A stretch of DNA of 43,321 nucleotides from Bacillus subtilis subsp. subtilis (lineage in GTDB: Bacteria; Pseudomonadota; Gammaproteobacteria; Xanthomonadales; Xanthomonadaceae), in NCBI GenBank assembly GCA_021733645.1, contig JAHREJ010000041.1, positions 1 to 43,321 of the forward strand, given 5' to 3'. A program made the position numbers and the translations under genes. Shown here in pieces: positions 34,903 through 43,176 of the stretch (positions are counted from its first letter, which is position 1; every line of letters starts with the position of its first letter). Below the pieces are notes generated by a model, which worked only from the letters and a program-made list of their open reading frames with translations, was not told the DNA's origin and did no database searches.

Positions 34903-34959
34903 GTACCGGCCGTTGGTCGGTGCAATGCCGGTACCCACCCACGGTCGGTACCGGCCGCA
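34899..34959. repeat. Degenerate SMAG REP dimer overlapping the opgB stop
   Basis: GTAGGTACCGGCCGTTGGTC and so on starts inside the last codons of opgB: bases 34900-34902 are both the TAG stop and part of the GTAG head. The body GGTACCGG...CCGGTACC forms a palindrome, and a second related copy (CCCACGGTCGGTACCGGCC) follows. The next gene (minus strand) ends 4 bases further on. Confidence 0.7.
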
Positions 34960-34962
34960 GCG

Positions 34963-37410
34963 TCAGACCGCCGGTTCCTGCGGCGCCGCCGGGTCGCGCA
35001 CCAGATGAATGTCGGTCGGCGAGGACAGCGCGATATGCGCCGCCGCGAACTTCTGCAGCATCGTGAAGTACAGATCGCTGCGCACGCCGTACACCGCGCG
35101 CGGACCAGACACATAGGCAAAGCTGTTGATCGCAATCTGTCCGTTGGCGATCGAATCGATGAACACCGACGGCGCCGGCTCATCCAGCACCGCTACGTGT
35201 TCGGCGTAACTGTCCAGCAGAATCTGCCGCACCGCTGCCGCATCGGTACTCAGCGGCACCGCGAACTGGATCTGGATGCGGCCCTGCGCATTGCCCATCG
35301 TCATGTTGCGGATGGTCTTGGTGATCAGCTCGGAATTGGGCACGATCAGGGTGGATTTGTCGCCCACCTGGATCTCGGTGGAGCGCACGTTGATACGGCG
35401 GATATCACCTTCCTGGTCACCCAGCTTGACCCAGTCGCCAATCTTGACCGGCCGCTCGGCCAGCAGGATCAGGCCGGAGACGAAGTTCTGGGTGATCGCC
35501 TGCAGGCCGAAGCCGATGCCCACCGACAACGCGCTGACCAGCAGCGCCAGCCGCTCAAAGCCGATACCCAGGGCGGTCAGGCCCCACAGCACCGCGGCGA
35601 TGATGCCCAGGTAGCGGGTGACCGTACTGATGGAGTTGCGCGCGCCGGCGTCCAGCTCGGTCTTGGGCAGGTAGGTGTTGGTGAGCCAGTTCTGGAAGGC
35701 CTGCATCACCGCCCACACCGCCAGGAAGGCCAGCAGCGCGTACAGCACGCTGCTCGGCTTGAGGGTGGTCTTGCCGATGGTCAGCCCGTTGGACAGCGAG
35801 TCCAGGCCACCATAAAACGCGTTGAGGTTGCCGAATGGCGCCGCCAGGGCCAGTACCGCCAGCACAATCACGCCCACACGCAGCAGCGCCGACAGCAGCA
35901 CGCCAGCCTGCTCCACGCGGGATTCGGTCAGCCCGGTGGTCAGCACGATGCTCTTCCCGGCCCGACTGGTCGGCGACAACAGCCACGTGGCCAGGTCATC
36001 GGCGAACTTGAGCAGCAACGAGGCGGCCAGCAGCACCACCGCCCCCCACACCAGCTGCTGGGCCACGAACAACGCAAAATTGAGATACCCCAGCAACGTG
36101 GCGATGACCGCAGCGGCCACCACCACGTGGCCGGCCAGCCGCGCCAGCACGATCCAGCCACTACGGCGTACCGGCGCCCGGGGCTGCTTTGCGCCCGATT
36201 CGGCCTGCGCGTCCAGCTTGGCCTGCGCTTCGTCGGCCTGGCGTCGGTGCAGGCGCGCCAGCGACACCAGGATGGCGATGATCAGCGCCATATAGGTGAT
36301 CGCGATCAGGCCATCCACCGCCACCGTGGTGATCTCGCTGGTGCGCGCGGCGCGATTGATCTCCACCAGCAGGATGCCGATGAAGGTCAGCCCCGCGGCC
36401 CCCCAGGCGTACTTGCGCAACCGCCAGGCCGCGCTGTCATCGAGCGTCAGCAGCCGCCACGACGGTCGCTTGGGTACCAGCAGGCACGCACTCAGCGCCG
36501 TGATGAACGCCGCCACGAAGGTGGCCACCTGGAAATGCATCGCCAGCTGTTGCAGCCGCGGCGGAACTGCACCGATGCTGTCCAGCGATGCCACCAGCAC
36601 CACGGCGGCAAACCCCGGCAGCAACGTGCCCACCGCCAGCAGCCACACCGCCAGCCCGGACCGGCGCAGGCGGCCGTCCGGGGCGCGTTCGGAGGCGGCA
36701 TAGCGGCGCCCGAGCGCGCGCAGCCATAGCCGCAGCGGGAAGAACATCAGCAGCGCCAGTGCCAGCCCGGTCAACGGCGCGCCCCAGCCATGCTGCGCGA
36801 TCGCCTTGCGTGCAGCGCTTTCGCCCTGCCGGTACAACAGCACCAGCCGTCCGTAGTCGGCCGGCACATGGGTGGCGAACTGCTTCCACAACGACGGTGA
36901 CAGCGGCGAACTGACCTTGCGTGCCAGCTCCTCGCTGAACTGGGTGACCCGCATTTTCTCGATGTCCGCCCCCAGCTGCCTGGCATCGCCGGCCAGCAGC
37001 TTGGCCCGGGCGATGGCCGAGGCGATGTCGCCGCGCTGCTGGTTCAGGGCCTTGCGTTGCAGGGCGATGTCGCGCGGCTCGACGGTGCCTTCGGCGACCT
37101 CGCCCAGCTGGGCCACGCGGGCGTCCATCTGCTCCAACTGGGGCTGCAGCGCGTTGCGCGCCGCGTCGGCATCGCGCTGCACGGCCAGCGCCCGGTCGGA
37201 CAGGCTCTTGAGGGTGTCGGGGGTATCGGCCGTGTCCACGGCCGCCTGCACCTGCCGGAGCTCCTTGTCGGCCAGCGCCAGCTGCGCAATCGGATCGGGA
37301 TCGCCGGCACTATCGGCTTGGGCCAACGCCAGCGGCGCCATGCCCAGCCAGGCCAACAGCATCACCCAGGCCAGCGGCCGCAGGAAGGAACGGAAAGGAC
37401 GGGAAGACAA
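34963..37410 (-). CDS. Large MscS-family mechanosensitive channel with DUF3772 region
   Basis: An 815-residue channel, likely opening under membrane tension to release solutes on osmotic downshock. Order: signal peptide (about 1-30, cut near ALAQA), periplasmic helical region (about 38-185) of the DUF3772 type with coiled-coil character, about ten transmembrane helices (200-640), and the MscS pore and beta domain (about 640-790) with GIGFGLQAITQNFVSGLILL, ERPVKIGDWVKLGDQEGDIR and STLIVPNSELITKTIRN. The start is a TTG at 37410, which gives a good signal peptide; no clear ribosome site supports it. A single gene; pairing with opgB nearby fits an osmotic theme. Confidence 0.9.
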   Translation of the reverse strand: MSSRPFRSFLRPLAWVMLLAWLGMAPLALAQADSAGDPDPIAQLALADKELRQVQAAVDTADTPDTLKSLSDRALAVQRDADAARNALQPQLEQMDARVAQLGEVAEGTVEPRDIALQRKALNQQRGDIASAIARAKLLAGDARQLGADIEKMRVTQFSEELARKVSSPLSPSLWKQFATHVPADYGRLVLLYRQGESAARKAIAQHGWGAPLTGLALALLMFFPLRLWLRALGRRYAASERAPDGRLRRSGLAVWLLAVGTLLPGFAAVVLVASLDSIGAVPPRLQQLAMHFQVATFVAAFITALSACLLVPKRPSWRLLTLDDSAAWRLRKYAWGAAGLTFIGILLVEINRAARTSEITTVAVDGLIAITYMALIIAILVSLARLHRRQADEAQAKLDAQAESGAKQPRAPVRRSGWIVLARLAGHVVVAAAVIATLLGYLNFALFVAQQLVWGAVVLLAASLLLKFADDLATWLLSPTSRAGKSIVLTTGLTESRVEQAGVLLSALLRVGVIVLAVLALAAPFGNLNAFYGGLDSLSNGLTIGKTTLKPSSVLYALLAFLAVWAVMQAFQNWLTNTYLPKTELDAGARNSISTVTRYLGIIAAVLWGLTALGIGFERLALLVSALSVGIGFGLQAITQNFVSGLILLAERPVKIGDWVKLGDQEGDIRRINVRSTEIQVGDKSTLIVPNSELITKTIRNMTMGNAQGRIQIQFAVPLSTDAAAVRQILLDSYAEHVAVLDEPAPSVFIDSIANGQIAINSFAYVSGPRAVYGVRSDLYFTMLQKFAAAHIALSSPTDIHLVRDPAAPQEPAV

Positions 37411-37478
37411 GCCGGCGCACCACGGGATTCGCGCGGACCACCGCGCCTGCGCGAACTATAAACCGGGCTGCGTTCACA

Positions 37479-37496
37479 CCGGGTAGTGGTACCCGG
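37479..37496 (-). terminator. Hairpin after the small hypothetical gene
   Basis: CCGGGTA-GTGG-TACCCGG, a perfect 7-bp stem, lies 11 bases past the stop of the minus-strand gene at 37507. No T-run follows, so it may be a REP remnant or an mRNA-end hairpin. Confidence 0.35.
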
Positions 37497-37506
37497 CCGA
37501 CGCCAT

Positions 37507-37755
37507 TCAGTACTTCAGCCGCAGCTCTTCCACCTGCGGGCGCAGGCTGGCATACCAGTCCTGGAATTCCTCTTCGCTGATCTCATCGGGCGCATACACC
37601 GCCACTTCGTCCCAGGCGTGGTCAGTAGGCAGGGGCTGGCGGGGGCCGGCGCGCAGCGAATAGGTCACGCCCTCGTGGTCGATCACCTCCTCGGCAGACT
37701 CCCAGCGCGCGCGGGCGAAGTCGTCCGCACTCTTGAGCAGGATCACCTGGTACAT
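37507..37755 (-). CDS. Small hypothetical protein
   Basis: An 82-residue acidic, soluble protein, not recognised. It begins MYQVILLKSADDFARARWES and ends DWYASLRPQVEELRLKY; the composition suggests a compact alpha/beta fold. The start at 37755 is chosen because GGAGG lies 6 bases before the ATG (inside an alternative ATG frame at 37767). It is divergent from the lipocalin gene. Confidence 0.72.
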   Translation of the reverse strand: MYQVILLKSADDFARARWESAEEVIDHEGVTYSLRAGPRQPLPTDHAWDEVAVYAPDEISEEEFQDWYASLRPQVEELRLKY

Positions 37756-37934
37756 CGGCACCTCCATCGCAATGACATCAGGCAGGCAGTGCCCGGTCAC
37801 AGGATAGCCCCGTGCCGCGCGCCGGTGCATCACACACCGGCAACGCAACGTTCTCCACGCCGCACCTGCACCAGCTTCACCTACCTGTGGCGGTGGGGGC
37901 GGCATGGTGGCAGCACCTTCTCTTTGCGGCTGCC

Positions 37935-38429
37935 ATGAACACACACGTCGAGCTCAAAACCGTCCCCGACCTCAAGCTGCCGCGCTACCTGGGCACCTGG
38001 TATGAAATCGCGCGCCTGCCGATGAAACATGAGCCGGAGGCCTGCACCGATGTATCGGCCCACTACAGCCTCAAGGACAACGGGCATGTGGCCGTGCTCA
38101 ACCGCTGCCGGATGGACGGACAGATCGAAGAGGCCGAAGGCGAAGCATGCGCGGTGGACAACGACAGTGCGCGCCTGGAAGTGAGCTTCCTGCCCAAGGG
38201 GCTGCGCTGGATTCCCTTCACCAAGGGCGACTACTGGGTGATCCAGGTGGCACCGGATTACAGCGTGGCACTGGTCGGCAGCCCCGACCGCAAGTACCTG
38301 TGGCTGCTGTCGCGCACCCCCACCCTGGACACCACCGTGCAGGACCACTACCTGGCCCAGGCGCGCCAGCAGGGCTTCGACCTGGGCGCGCTGATCCAGA
38401 CCCCGCACACCGGCCACCCCACCGCCTGA
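37935..38429 (+). CDS. Bacterial lipocalin (Blc-like), without signal peptide
   Basis: A 164-residue lipocalin with the signature YLGTWYEIARLPMKHE near residues 18-33 and the later YWVIQVAPDYSVALVGSPDR near 98-117 and LWLLSRTP near 121-128, all typical of Blc/apolipoprotein D-like proteins that bind fatty acids or lysophospholipids. Most bacterial Blc proteins are outer-membrane lipoproteins, but this frame starts MNTHVELKTV with no signal peptide or lipobox, and the upstream sequence does not add one convincingly. It may be cytoplasmic, or its true start may be missed. Followed after 8 bases by a FAD oxidoreductase gene. Confidence 0.9.
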   Translation: MNTHVELKTVPDLKLPRYLGTWYEIARLPMKHEPEACTDVSAHYSLKDNGHVAVLNRCRMDGQIEEAEGEACAVDNDSARLEVSFLPKGLRWIPFTKGDYWVIQVAPDYSVALVGSPDRKYLWLLSRTPTLDTTVQDHYLAQARQQGFDLGALIQTPHTGHPTA

Positions 38430-38437
38430 GCCCGAGC

Positions 38438-39649
38438 ATGGACCTGAAAAGTGGTTACCCGTTCTGGGCGGTGCGCAACGGCTTGATGCATGCCTTTCCG
38501 CCGCTGCGCGACGACCTGCACTGCGACGTGCTGGTGGTGGGCGGCGGCATCACCGGGGCATTGATCGCCAACGAGCTGTGCGCGCACGGCCACCAGGTGG
38601 CATTGATCGAACAGCGCGACATCGGCTGGGGCAGCACTGCGGCCAGCACCGCGCTGCTGCAGTACGAGATCGATACCCATTTGATCGACCTCGCCAGGCA
38701 ATACGGCGAGACTGCCGCCGTGCAGGCTTACCAGGCCTGCGCCGAGGCGATTCCCGCACTGGGCGAGGTAGCGCGCGGCCTCAAAGGCGTGGACTGCCAC
38801 CCCATGCACAGCCTCTACTACGCCAGCAGGCGCCGGCACCGCGCGGTGCTGCAGGAGGAGTTCGCGCTGCGCCAGCGGCATGGCTTCGACGTGCGCTGGC
38901 TGGCGCGCGAGGCGGTGCAGGACGAGTTCGGGGTGGATGCACCCGGCGCCATCCTGAGCGGGCTGGCCGCCCGCGTGGACCCGTACTGCCTGACCTACCG
39001 CCTGCTGGCGCGGTTGCAGAGACAGGGCTGCCAGGTACACGACCGCACCACGCTGGCATCACTGGCCCCCACCTCGCGCGGGGTCACCGCCACCACCGCC
39101 GATGGCCTGCGCATCCGTTGCGGGCACGTGGTGATGGCCGCCGGTTATGCCAACCAGCGCTGGCTGAAACCGTCGGTGGCGCGCAACCGCAGCAGCTACG
39201 CTTTCATCACCGACCCGATCGATGCCGACCTGCTGGGACCACTGGCCCAGACCATGCTCTGGGAGTCGGCGCGGCCGTACCTGTACATGCGCACCACCGG
39301 CGACCAGCGCCTGCTGATCGGCGGCGAAGACGACGCGGTGGACATTCCGGCCCGGCGCGACCGGCGCGTGGAGGCCAAGGCGGCCAAACTACTGAAGAAG
39401 GTGGGCAAGCTGTTCCCGCACCTGCCGCTGCAGCCGGCCTTTTCCTGGGCCGGCACCTTTGCCGAAACCGCCGATGGCCTGCCCTTCTTCGGCCCGCACC
39501 CGCAGTGGGGGGCACGGGTGCTGTTCGGCATGGCCTACGGCGGCAACGGCATCACCTATTCGATGATCGGCGCCGGCCTGCTGCGCGCCCGCATCGAACG
39601 CCGCCGGCACCCGCTGGCGGCGCTGTTCGGGTTCGGGCGGCTGGAGTAA
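38438..39649 (+). CDS. FAD-dependent oxidoreductase (DAO family)
   Basis: A 403-residue flavoprotein of the D-amino acid oxidase / glycine oxidase / PuuB-type superfamily. The dinucleotide motif DVLVVGGGITGALIANELCA lies near residues 30-49, with the DAO-type RDIGWGSTAASTALLQYEID (about 61-80) after it. The C-terminal FAD-binding block reads TADGLPFFGPHP and FGMAYGGNGITYSMIGAGLL. Substrate unknown; an amine or amino acid is the family expectation. It starts 8 bases after the lipocalin stop, so the two are probably one operon. Confidence 0.88.
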   Translation: MDLKSGYPFWAVRNGLMHAFPPLRDDLHCDVLVVGGGITGALIANELCAHGHQVALIEQRDIGWGSTAASTALLQYEIDTHLIDLARQYGETAAVQAYQACAEAIPALGEVARGLKGVDCHPMHSLYYASRRRHRAVLQEEFALRQRHGFDVRWLAREAVQDEFGVDAPGAILSGLAARVDPYCLTYRLLARLQRQGCQVHDRTTLASLAPTSRGVTATTADGLRIRCGHVVMAAGYANQRWLKPSVARNRSSYAFITDPIDADLLGPLAQTMLWESARPYLYMRTTGDQRLLIGGEDDAVDIPARRDRRVEAKAAKLLKKVGKLFPHLPLQPAFSWAGTFAETADGLPFFGPHPQWGARVLFGMAYGGNGITYSMIGAGLLRARIERRRHPLAALFGFGRLE

Positions 39650-39753
39650 AGTTCCCGCACAGGCGCTGCCATGACAGGCATCGTTCAAGCAACCGGTGAT
39701 AGCGTCAGCGCTGTCAGCCGCCTGCGTGCTGCCCGCCCGTTCCGGAGCCCCTC

Positions 39754-40257
39754 ATGATCCGCTCACTATCCCTGCTGCTGTGCCTGCTTGCCCCCGGGGT
39801 TGCCCTGGCCCAGTCCGCAGCAGGGGCGACCGGCCCGCAGTCGACCACCGGCCTCAACCTGGCAGTTCCGGAGGCGCCCATGCAGTACCTGGGCGACGGC
39901 TCGCTGCGTGGCGACCCGCCGGGGACCTTCTATGGCGACAAGAGCGGCCGCCGCCTGAGCGGCCGTGGCGCCGATAACGGCATTGCCACGGTCACCGACG
40001 ACAAGCTGCGGGTCAACGGCAGCGTCACCACCGGCATCGGCTATGCCAAGAACTTCGGCAATACGCATTACAACGCCGCCGAGTTGAACCTCAACAAGAA
40101 TTACACCACCGACGAGGGCAAGACCCACAACGTCAACGTCAACATCCGGGTCAGCGAGGGCAAAGGCCCCGGTTTCGGCCCCTACGGTGGCTATGGCGGT
40201 TACGGCTACGGGCCTGGCCCGGGCTACTGGGACTACCCACCGCCGTACGGCTGGTAA
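39754..40257 (+). CDS. Secreted hypothetical protein with Gly/Tyr/Pro-rich tail
   Basis: A 167-residue protein with a signal peptide (MIRSLSLLLCLLAPGVALAQ, probable cut after AQ or ALA). The middle contains NGSVTTGIGYAKNFGNTHYN and short alternating polar/hydrophobic stretches (LNLNKNY, NVNVNIRV), which look like beta-strands of a small periplasmic or surface protein. The last 27 residues are a Gly/Tyr/Pro tail (GGYGGYGYGPGPGYW, then PPPYGW). I do not recognise the family; export to the periplasm or beyond is likely. A clean terminator follows. Confidence 0.8.
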   Translation: MIRSLSLLLCLLAPGVALAQSAAGATGPQSTTGLNLAVPEAPMQYLGDGSLRGDPPGTFYGDKSGRRLSGRGADNGIATVTDDKLRVNGSVTTGIGYAKNFGNTHYNAAELNLNKNYTTDEGKTHNVNVNIRVSEGKGPGFGPYGGYGGYGYGPGPGYWDYPPPYGW

Positions 40258-40274
40258 GTCACCCTCGCACAGTG

Positions 40275-40299
40275 AAACGGCCGGGCAACCCGGCCGTTT
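40275..40299. terminator. Hairpin terminator between convergent genes
   Basis: AAACGGCCGGG-CAA-CCCGGCCGTTT is a perfect 11-bp stem whose ends supply A- and T-runs, so it can act in both directions. It serves the secreted-protein gene (plus) and possibly the PepSY gene (minus). Confidence 0.8.
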
Positions 40300-40329
40300 C
40301 CGCATCCGCGCCAAGGGGGGCGTCAACGA

Positions 40330-40764
40330 TCAGTCCCACCAGCCATCACGCTTGCTCGACAGCACGCGCCCGTCGTGGCCGCTCATGCGCACCTCAACGC
40401 GCTGGTTGCGGGCGTTGCGGGCCTCCAGCTGCCAGGTGGCGCCATCGCGCTCGAACGACTGGATCTGGCTGAAACCGGCCTTGCCGGCCAATGCCAGGAT
40501 CTGTCCGGCATCCAGCAGCGCGCGGCCGCCGCGCGGATCGAAGATCTCACCGTTGGCCGGGTCGATGATGACTTCCTCGAAGCTGCCGTCGGCACGGGTC
40601 ACATCGGCTTCCCACAGGCCGTCATCGCGCTCCAGTTCCAGCACCTGGGTGTAACCGGCGGCGCGCAGCTTGGCGTGCACGTCGGCAGCGCTCAACCCGG
40701 CGGCAAAAGCGGGGCCGGACACCAGTGCGGTGGCCAGGGCGGCGGTCAGGATCAGCGTGTTCAT
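40330..40764 (-). CDS. Periplasmic PepSY-domain protein (two repeats)
   Basis: A 144-residue exported protein: signal peptide to about residue 22 (MNTLILTAALATALVSGPAF then AAG) and two PepSY-type repeats, LSAADVHAKLRAAGYTQVLE onwards (about 23-75) and LDAGQILALAGKAGFSQIQS onwards (about 83-137). PepSY domains are thought to inhibit proteases or bind envelope ligands. GGAG is 7 bases before the ATG. It is divergent from a second PepSY gene that leads a two-component operon, with a direct-repeat site between. Confidence 0.9.
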   Translation of the reverse strand: MNTLILTAALATALVSGPAFAAGLSAADVHAKLRAAGYTQVLELERDDGLWEADVTRADGSFEEVIIDPANGEIFDPRGGRALLDAGQILALAGKAGFSQIQSFERDGATWQLEARNARNQRVEVRMSGHDGRVLSSKRDGWWD

Positions 40765-40845
40765 GGGGAGGCTCCAGAAGGGGGCCGGTCGATTCCGGCA
40801 CCGCCAGTCTGGCAAGCACGCCTAAGCGGTCCATGACCCCGGCGG

Positions 40846-40863
40846 TTAGACAGTGTTTAGACA
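40846..40863. promoter_or_regulatory. Direct-repeat site, probable response-regulator operator
   Basis: TTAGACA occurs at 40846-40852 and again at 40857-40863, 11 bases apart. An 11-base period (one helical turn) is the standard spacing of two half-sites for OmpR/PhoB-type regulators. It lies 20 bases before one PepSY ATG and 82 from the other, directly upstream of the operon that encodes such a regulator. Autoregulation is inferred. Confidence 0.6.
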
Positions 40864-40882
40864 CCCGGCGTATACCGTGTGC

Positions 40883-41185
40883 ATGTCCCTTGCCGCCTCC
40901 CTGTTGTTGCCCGTGCTGCTGGCGCTGAGTCCGCACGATCCCGTGCGCGGGCTGGAGGGTGGCAGCCGCCAGCAGGAGGCGGTGCGCCAGGCCGTCAGGC
41001 AGGGCCGGCTGGTGCCGTTGCAGCAGGTGGTGGCCGATGCGCTGCGCCGTTACCCCGGGCAACTGGTGGAAGTGGAGCTGGACGACGGCACGTACGAGAT
41101 CGAGATCCTGGGCGCCAATGGCGTGGTGATGGCGCTGGATTACGATGCCGCTACCGGCCGCTTGTTGAAGATGGAAGAAGAGTGA
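40883..41185 (+). CDS. Exported PepSY-domain protein leading the two-component operon
   Basis: A 100-residue protein with a hydrophobic N-terminus (MSLAASLLLPVLLALSPHDP, signal peptide or anchor) and one PepSY module (about 30-100: LVPLQQVVADALRRYPGQLV, then VELDDGTYEIEILGANGV). Its TGA overlaps the response-regulator ATG (TGATG), so translation is coupled. It may sense or modulate the kinase signal in the periplasm; that is inference from position. Confidence 0.88.
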   Translation: MSLAASLLLPVLLALSPHDPVRGLEGGSRQQEAVRQAVRQGRLVPLQQVVADALRRYPGQLVEVELDDGTYEIEILGANGVVMALDYDAATGRLLKMEEE

Positions 41186-41847
41186 TGCGGATTCTGCTTG
41201 CCGAGGACGATGCCCTGCTGGCCACCCGCCTGCAGAGTCTGCTGGAAGACGCCGGCTACCTGGTACTGCACAGCGCCGAGGGCCGCATGGCCGAAGCGCT
41301 CGGCCAGATCGAGGACATCGCCGCGGCGGTGGTGGACCTGGGGCTGCCCGGGCTGGACGGACTCAGTGTGATCGAGCGCTGGCGCCAGGCCGGGCGTGAC
41401 TTCCCGGTGCTGGTCTTGACCGCGCGCGCGCGCTGGCACGACAAACTGGCCGGCTTCGATGCGGGCGCCGATGACTACCTCACCAAACCCTTCCAGCCTG
41501 AAGAACTGCTGCTGCGGCTGCGCGCCCTGATCCGGCGCAGCGCCGGCCACGCCAGCCCGCGCCTGCAGTGCGGGCCGCTGCTGCTGGACGTCAACGCCGG
41601 CCGCTTCGAGCTGGATGGCGAACTGTTGCACCTCAGCCCGCAGGAGCAGCGCATCCTGAGCTACTTCCTGCACCACCCGGACATCGTGATCAGCCGCTCG
41701 CGCCTGGGTGAACATGTGTACGAGGCCGGCTTCGACCCGGATTCCAACACCCTGGATGTGATGATCGGGCGCATCCGCCGCAAGCTCGGGCGCGACCTCA
41801 TCCACACCCACCGGGGGCAGGGCTTCCGCCTGTCGGCGCAGCCATGA
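41185..41847 (+). CDS. OmpR-family response regulator
   Basis: A 220-residue two-domain regulator. The receiver domain (1-115) has the acidic pocket EDD (7-9), the phospho-acceptor Asp51 in VVDLGLPGLDG, Thr79 in LTA and Lys101 in LTKPF. The DNA-binding domain (about 127-220) is a winged helix with LSPQEQRILSYFLHHPDIVI and NTLDVMIGRIRRKLG. It is in the PhoP/QseB branch by overall pattern. It overlaps the kinase gene by four bases (ATGA) and probably binds the direct repeat upstream. Confidence 0.95.
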   Translation: MRILLAEDDALLATRLQSLLEDAGYLVLHSAEGRMAEALGQIEDIAAAVVDLGLPGLDGLSVIERWRQAGRDFPVLVLTARARWHDKLAGFDAGADDYLTKPFQPEELLLRLRALIRRSAGHASPRLQCGPLLLDVNAGRFELDGELLHLSPQEQRILSYFLHHPDIVISRSRLGEHVYEAGFDPDSNTLDVMIGRIRRKLGRDLIHTHRGQGFRLSAQP

Positions 41848-43169
41848 ACACCGGCTCGCTGCGCACCCGCCTGCTGCTGGCCGGTGGCGTGGGCCTGGTG
41901 CTGGTGTCGGCGGTGGCCACCTGGTGGCTCGGCTCCATGTACGAGCGTTCCGCACGCAGCGCGCTGGACCAGCGCCTGGGCAACGAACTGATCGCGGTGC
42001 TGGCACTGGCCGAGAGCGATGCCCAGGGCCGCCTGCAACTGCGCCGCGACCTCTTCGACGAACGCTACCAGCGGGTGTTTTCCGGCACCTACTGGCAGGT
42101 ACTGGACAGCCAGGGCCAACCGCTGGGGCAGTCGCGCTCGCTATGGGACGAAACCCTGCATGCCCCCGGCGGGCTGCGCACCGGCCCTGCCCTGGCCTTC
42201 GATACCCGCGGCCCGTTGAACGCCCCGCTGCGTGCGCTGGTGCAGCAGGTCAGCCTGCCGCGCGTGGCTGCGCCGCTGCGCGTGGTGGTGGCCACCGACC
42301 GCAGCGAACTGGACGCGCAGGTCAGCGCATTCCGCCAGCGCACGGCCATCGCGCTGGCGGTGCTGGTCGCGCTGTGGTTTGCGGTGCTGGTCACCCAGGT
42401 GCATTACGGCCTGCGCCCGCTGGCCGAGCTTGGCCACATCGCCCGCCAGGTCCGCAACGGCGAGAACGTGCGCTTTCCGCAGCAGGGCCTGGTCAAGGAA
42501 GTGGCCCCGTTGGCGGCGCAGCTCAATGACCTGCTCGACCACCACCAGCGCATGGTGGTGCGGGCCCGGCGCAGTGCCGAGGACCTGGCCCATGCGCTGA
42601 AGACGCCGCTGACCGTGCTGGTCACCGAAGCCGAAGGCGACGGCAGCGACTGGCGCCAGACCCTGCGCAGCGAAACCGCGCGCATGCAGGCCAGCATCGA
42701 CCGCTATCTGGCCGCCGGCATCGGGGCCGACAGCCAGCAGCGCACCGAGGTGGCGCCGGTGCTGGCTGCGCTGTGCGGCCTGATGCAGCGCGTGCACAAC
42801 GAGCGCGGCCTGGTGTTCACGCAGGACCGCAACGTGCAGGGCTTGTTTGCCGGTGCACGCGACGACCTGGAAGAGATGCTTGGCAACCTGCTCGACAACG
42901 CCGGCAAATGGGCCGCCCATGCGGTGCACGTCAGCGTGCGCCACGTGGGCAACAGGCTGCACATCTGCGTAGAAGACGATGGCCCGGGCCTGCCCGATGC
43001 CGACCTGCAGCGCGTGCTGGAGCGCGGTGTACGGCTGGACCAGCGCGCGGCCGGCAGCGGCCTGGGGCTGGCCATCGTGGCCGACATCGCCGAAAGCTAC
43101 GGCGGCACCCTGGTGCTGGCCAATACACACCCGGGGTTGCGCGCGACCCTCACCCTGCCGGCCGGATGA
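41844..43169 (+). CDS. Sensor histidine kinase
   Basis: A 441-residue membrane kinase partnered with the regulator before it. Two transmembrane helices (about 12-32 and 166-186) frame a periplasmic sensor region of about 130 residues. Then come a HAMP-like linker, the phospho-acceptor His250 in DLAHALKTPL, the N box with Asn352 (LGNLLDNAGKWA), and ATP-site boxes DDGPGLPD and GSGLGLAIV. The input signal is unknown; PhoQ-type kinases sense cations or peptides, and PepSY proteins encoded next door may take part. REP elements follow the stop. Confidence 0.95.
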   Translation: MNTGSLRTRLLLAGGVGLVLVSAVATWWLGSMYERSARSALDQRLGNELIAVLALAESDAQGRLQLRRDLFDERYQRVFSGTYWQVLDSQGQPLGQSRSLWDETLHAPGGLRTGPALAFDTRGPLNAPLRALVQQVSLPRVAAPLRVVVATDRSELDAQVSAFRQRTAIALAVLVALWFAVLVTQVHYGLRPLAELGHIARQVRNGENVRFPQQGLVKEVAPLAAQLNDLLDHHQRMVVRARRSAEDLAHALKTPLTVLVTEAEGDGSDWRQTLRSETARMQASIDRYLAAGIGADSQQRTEVAPVLAALCGLMQRVHNERGLVFTQDRNVQGLFAGARDDLEEMLGNLLDNAGKWAAHAVHVSVRHVGNRLHICVEDDGPGLPDADLQRVLERGVRLDQRAAGSGLGLAIVADIAESYGGTLVLANTHPGLRATLTLPAG

Positions 43170-43176
43170 CCGCCGC

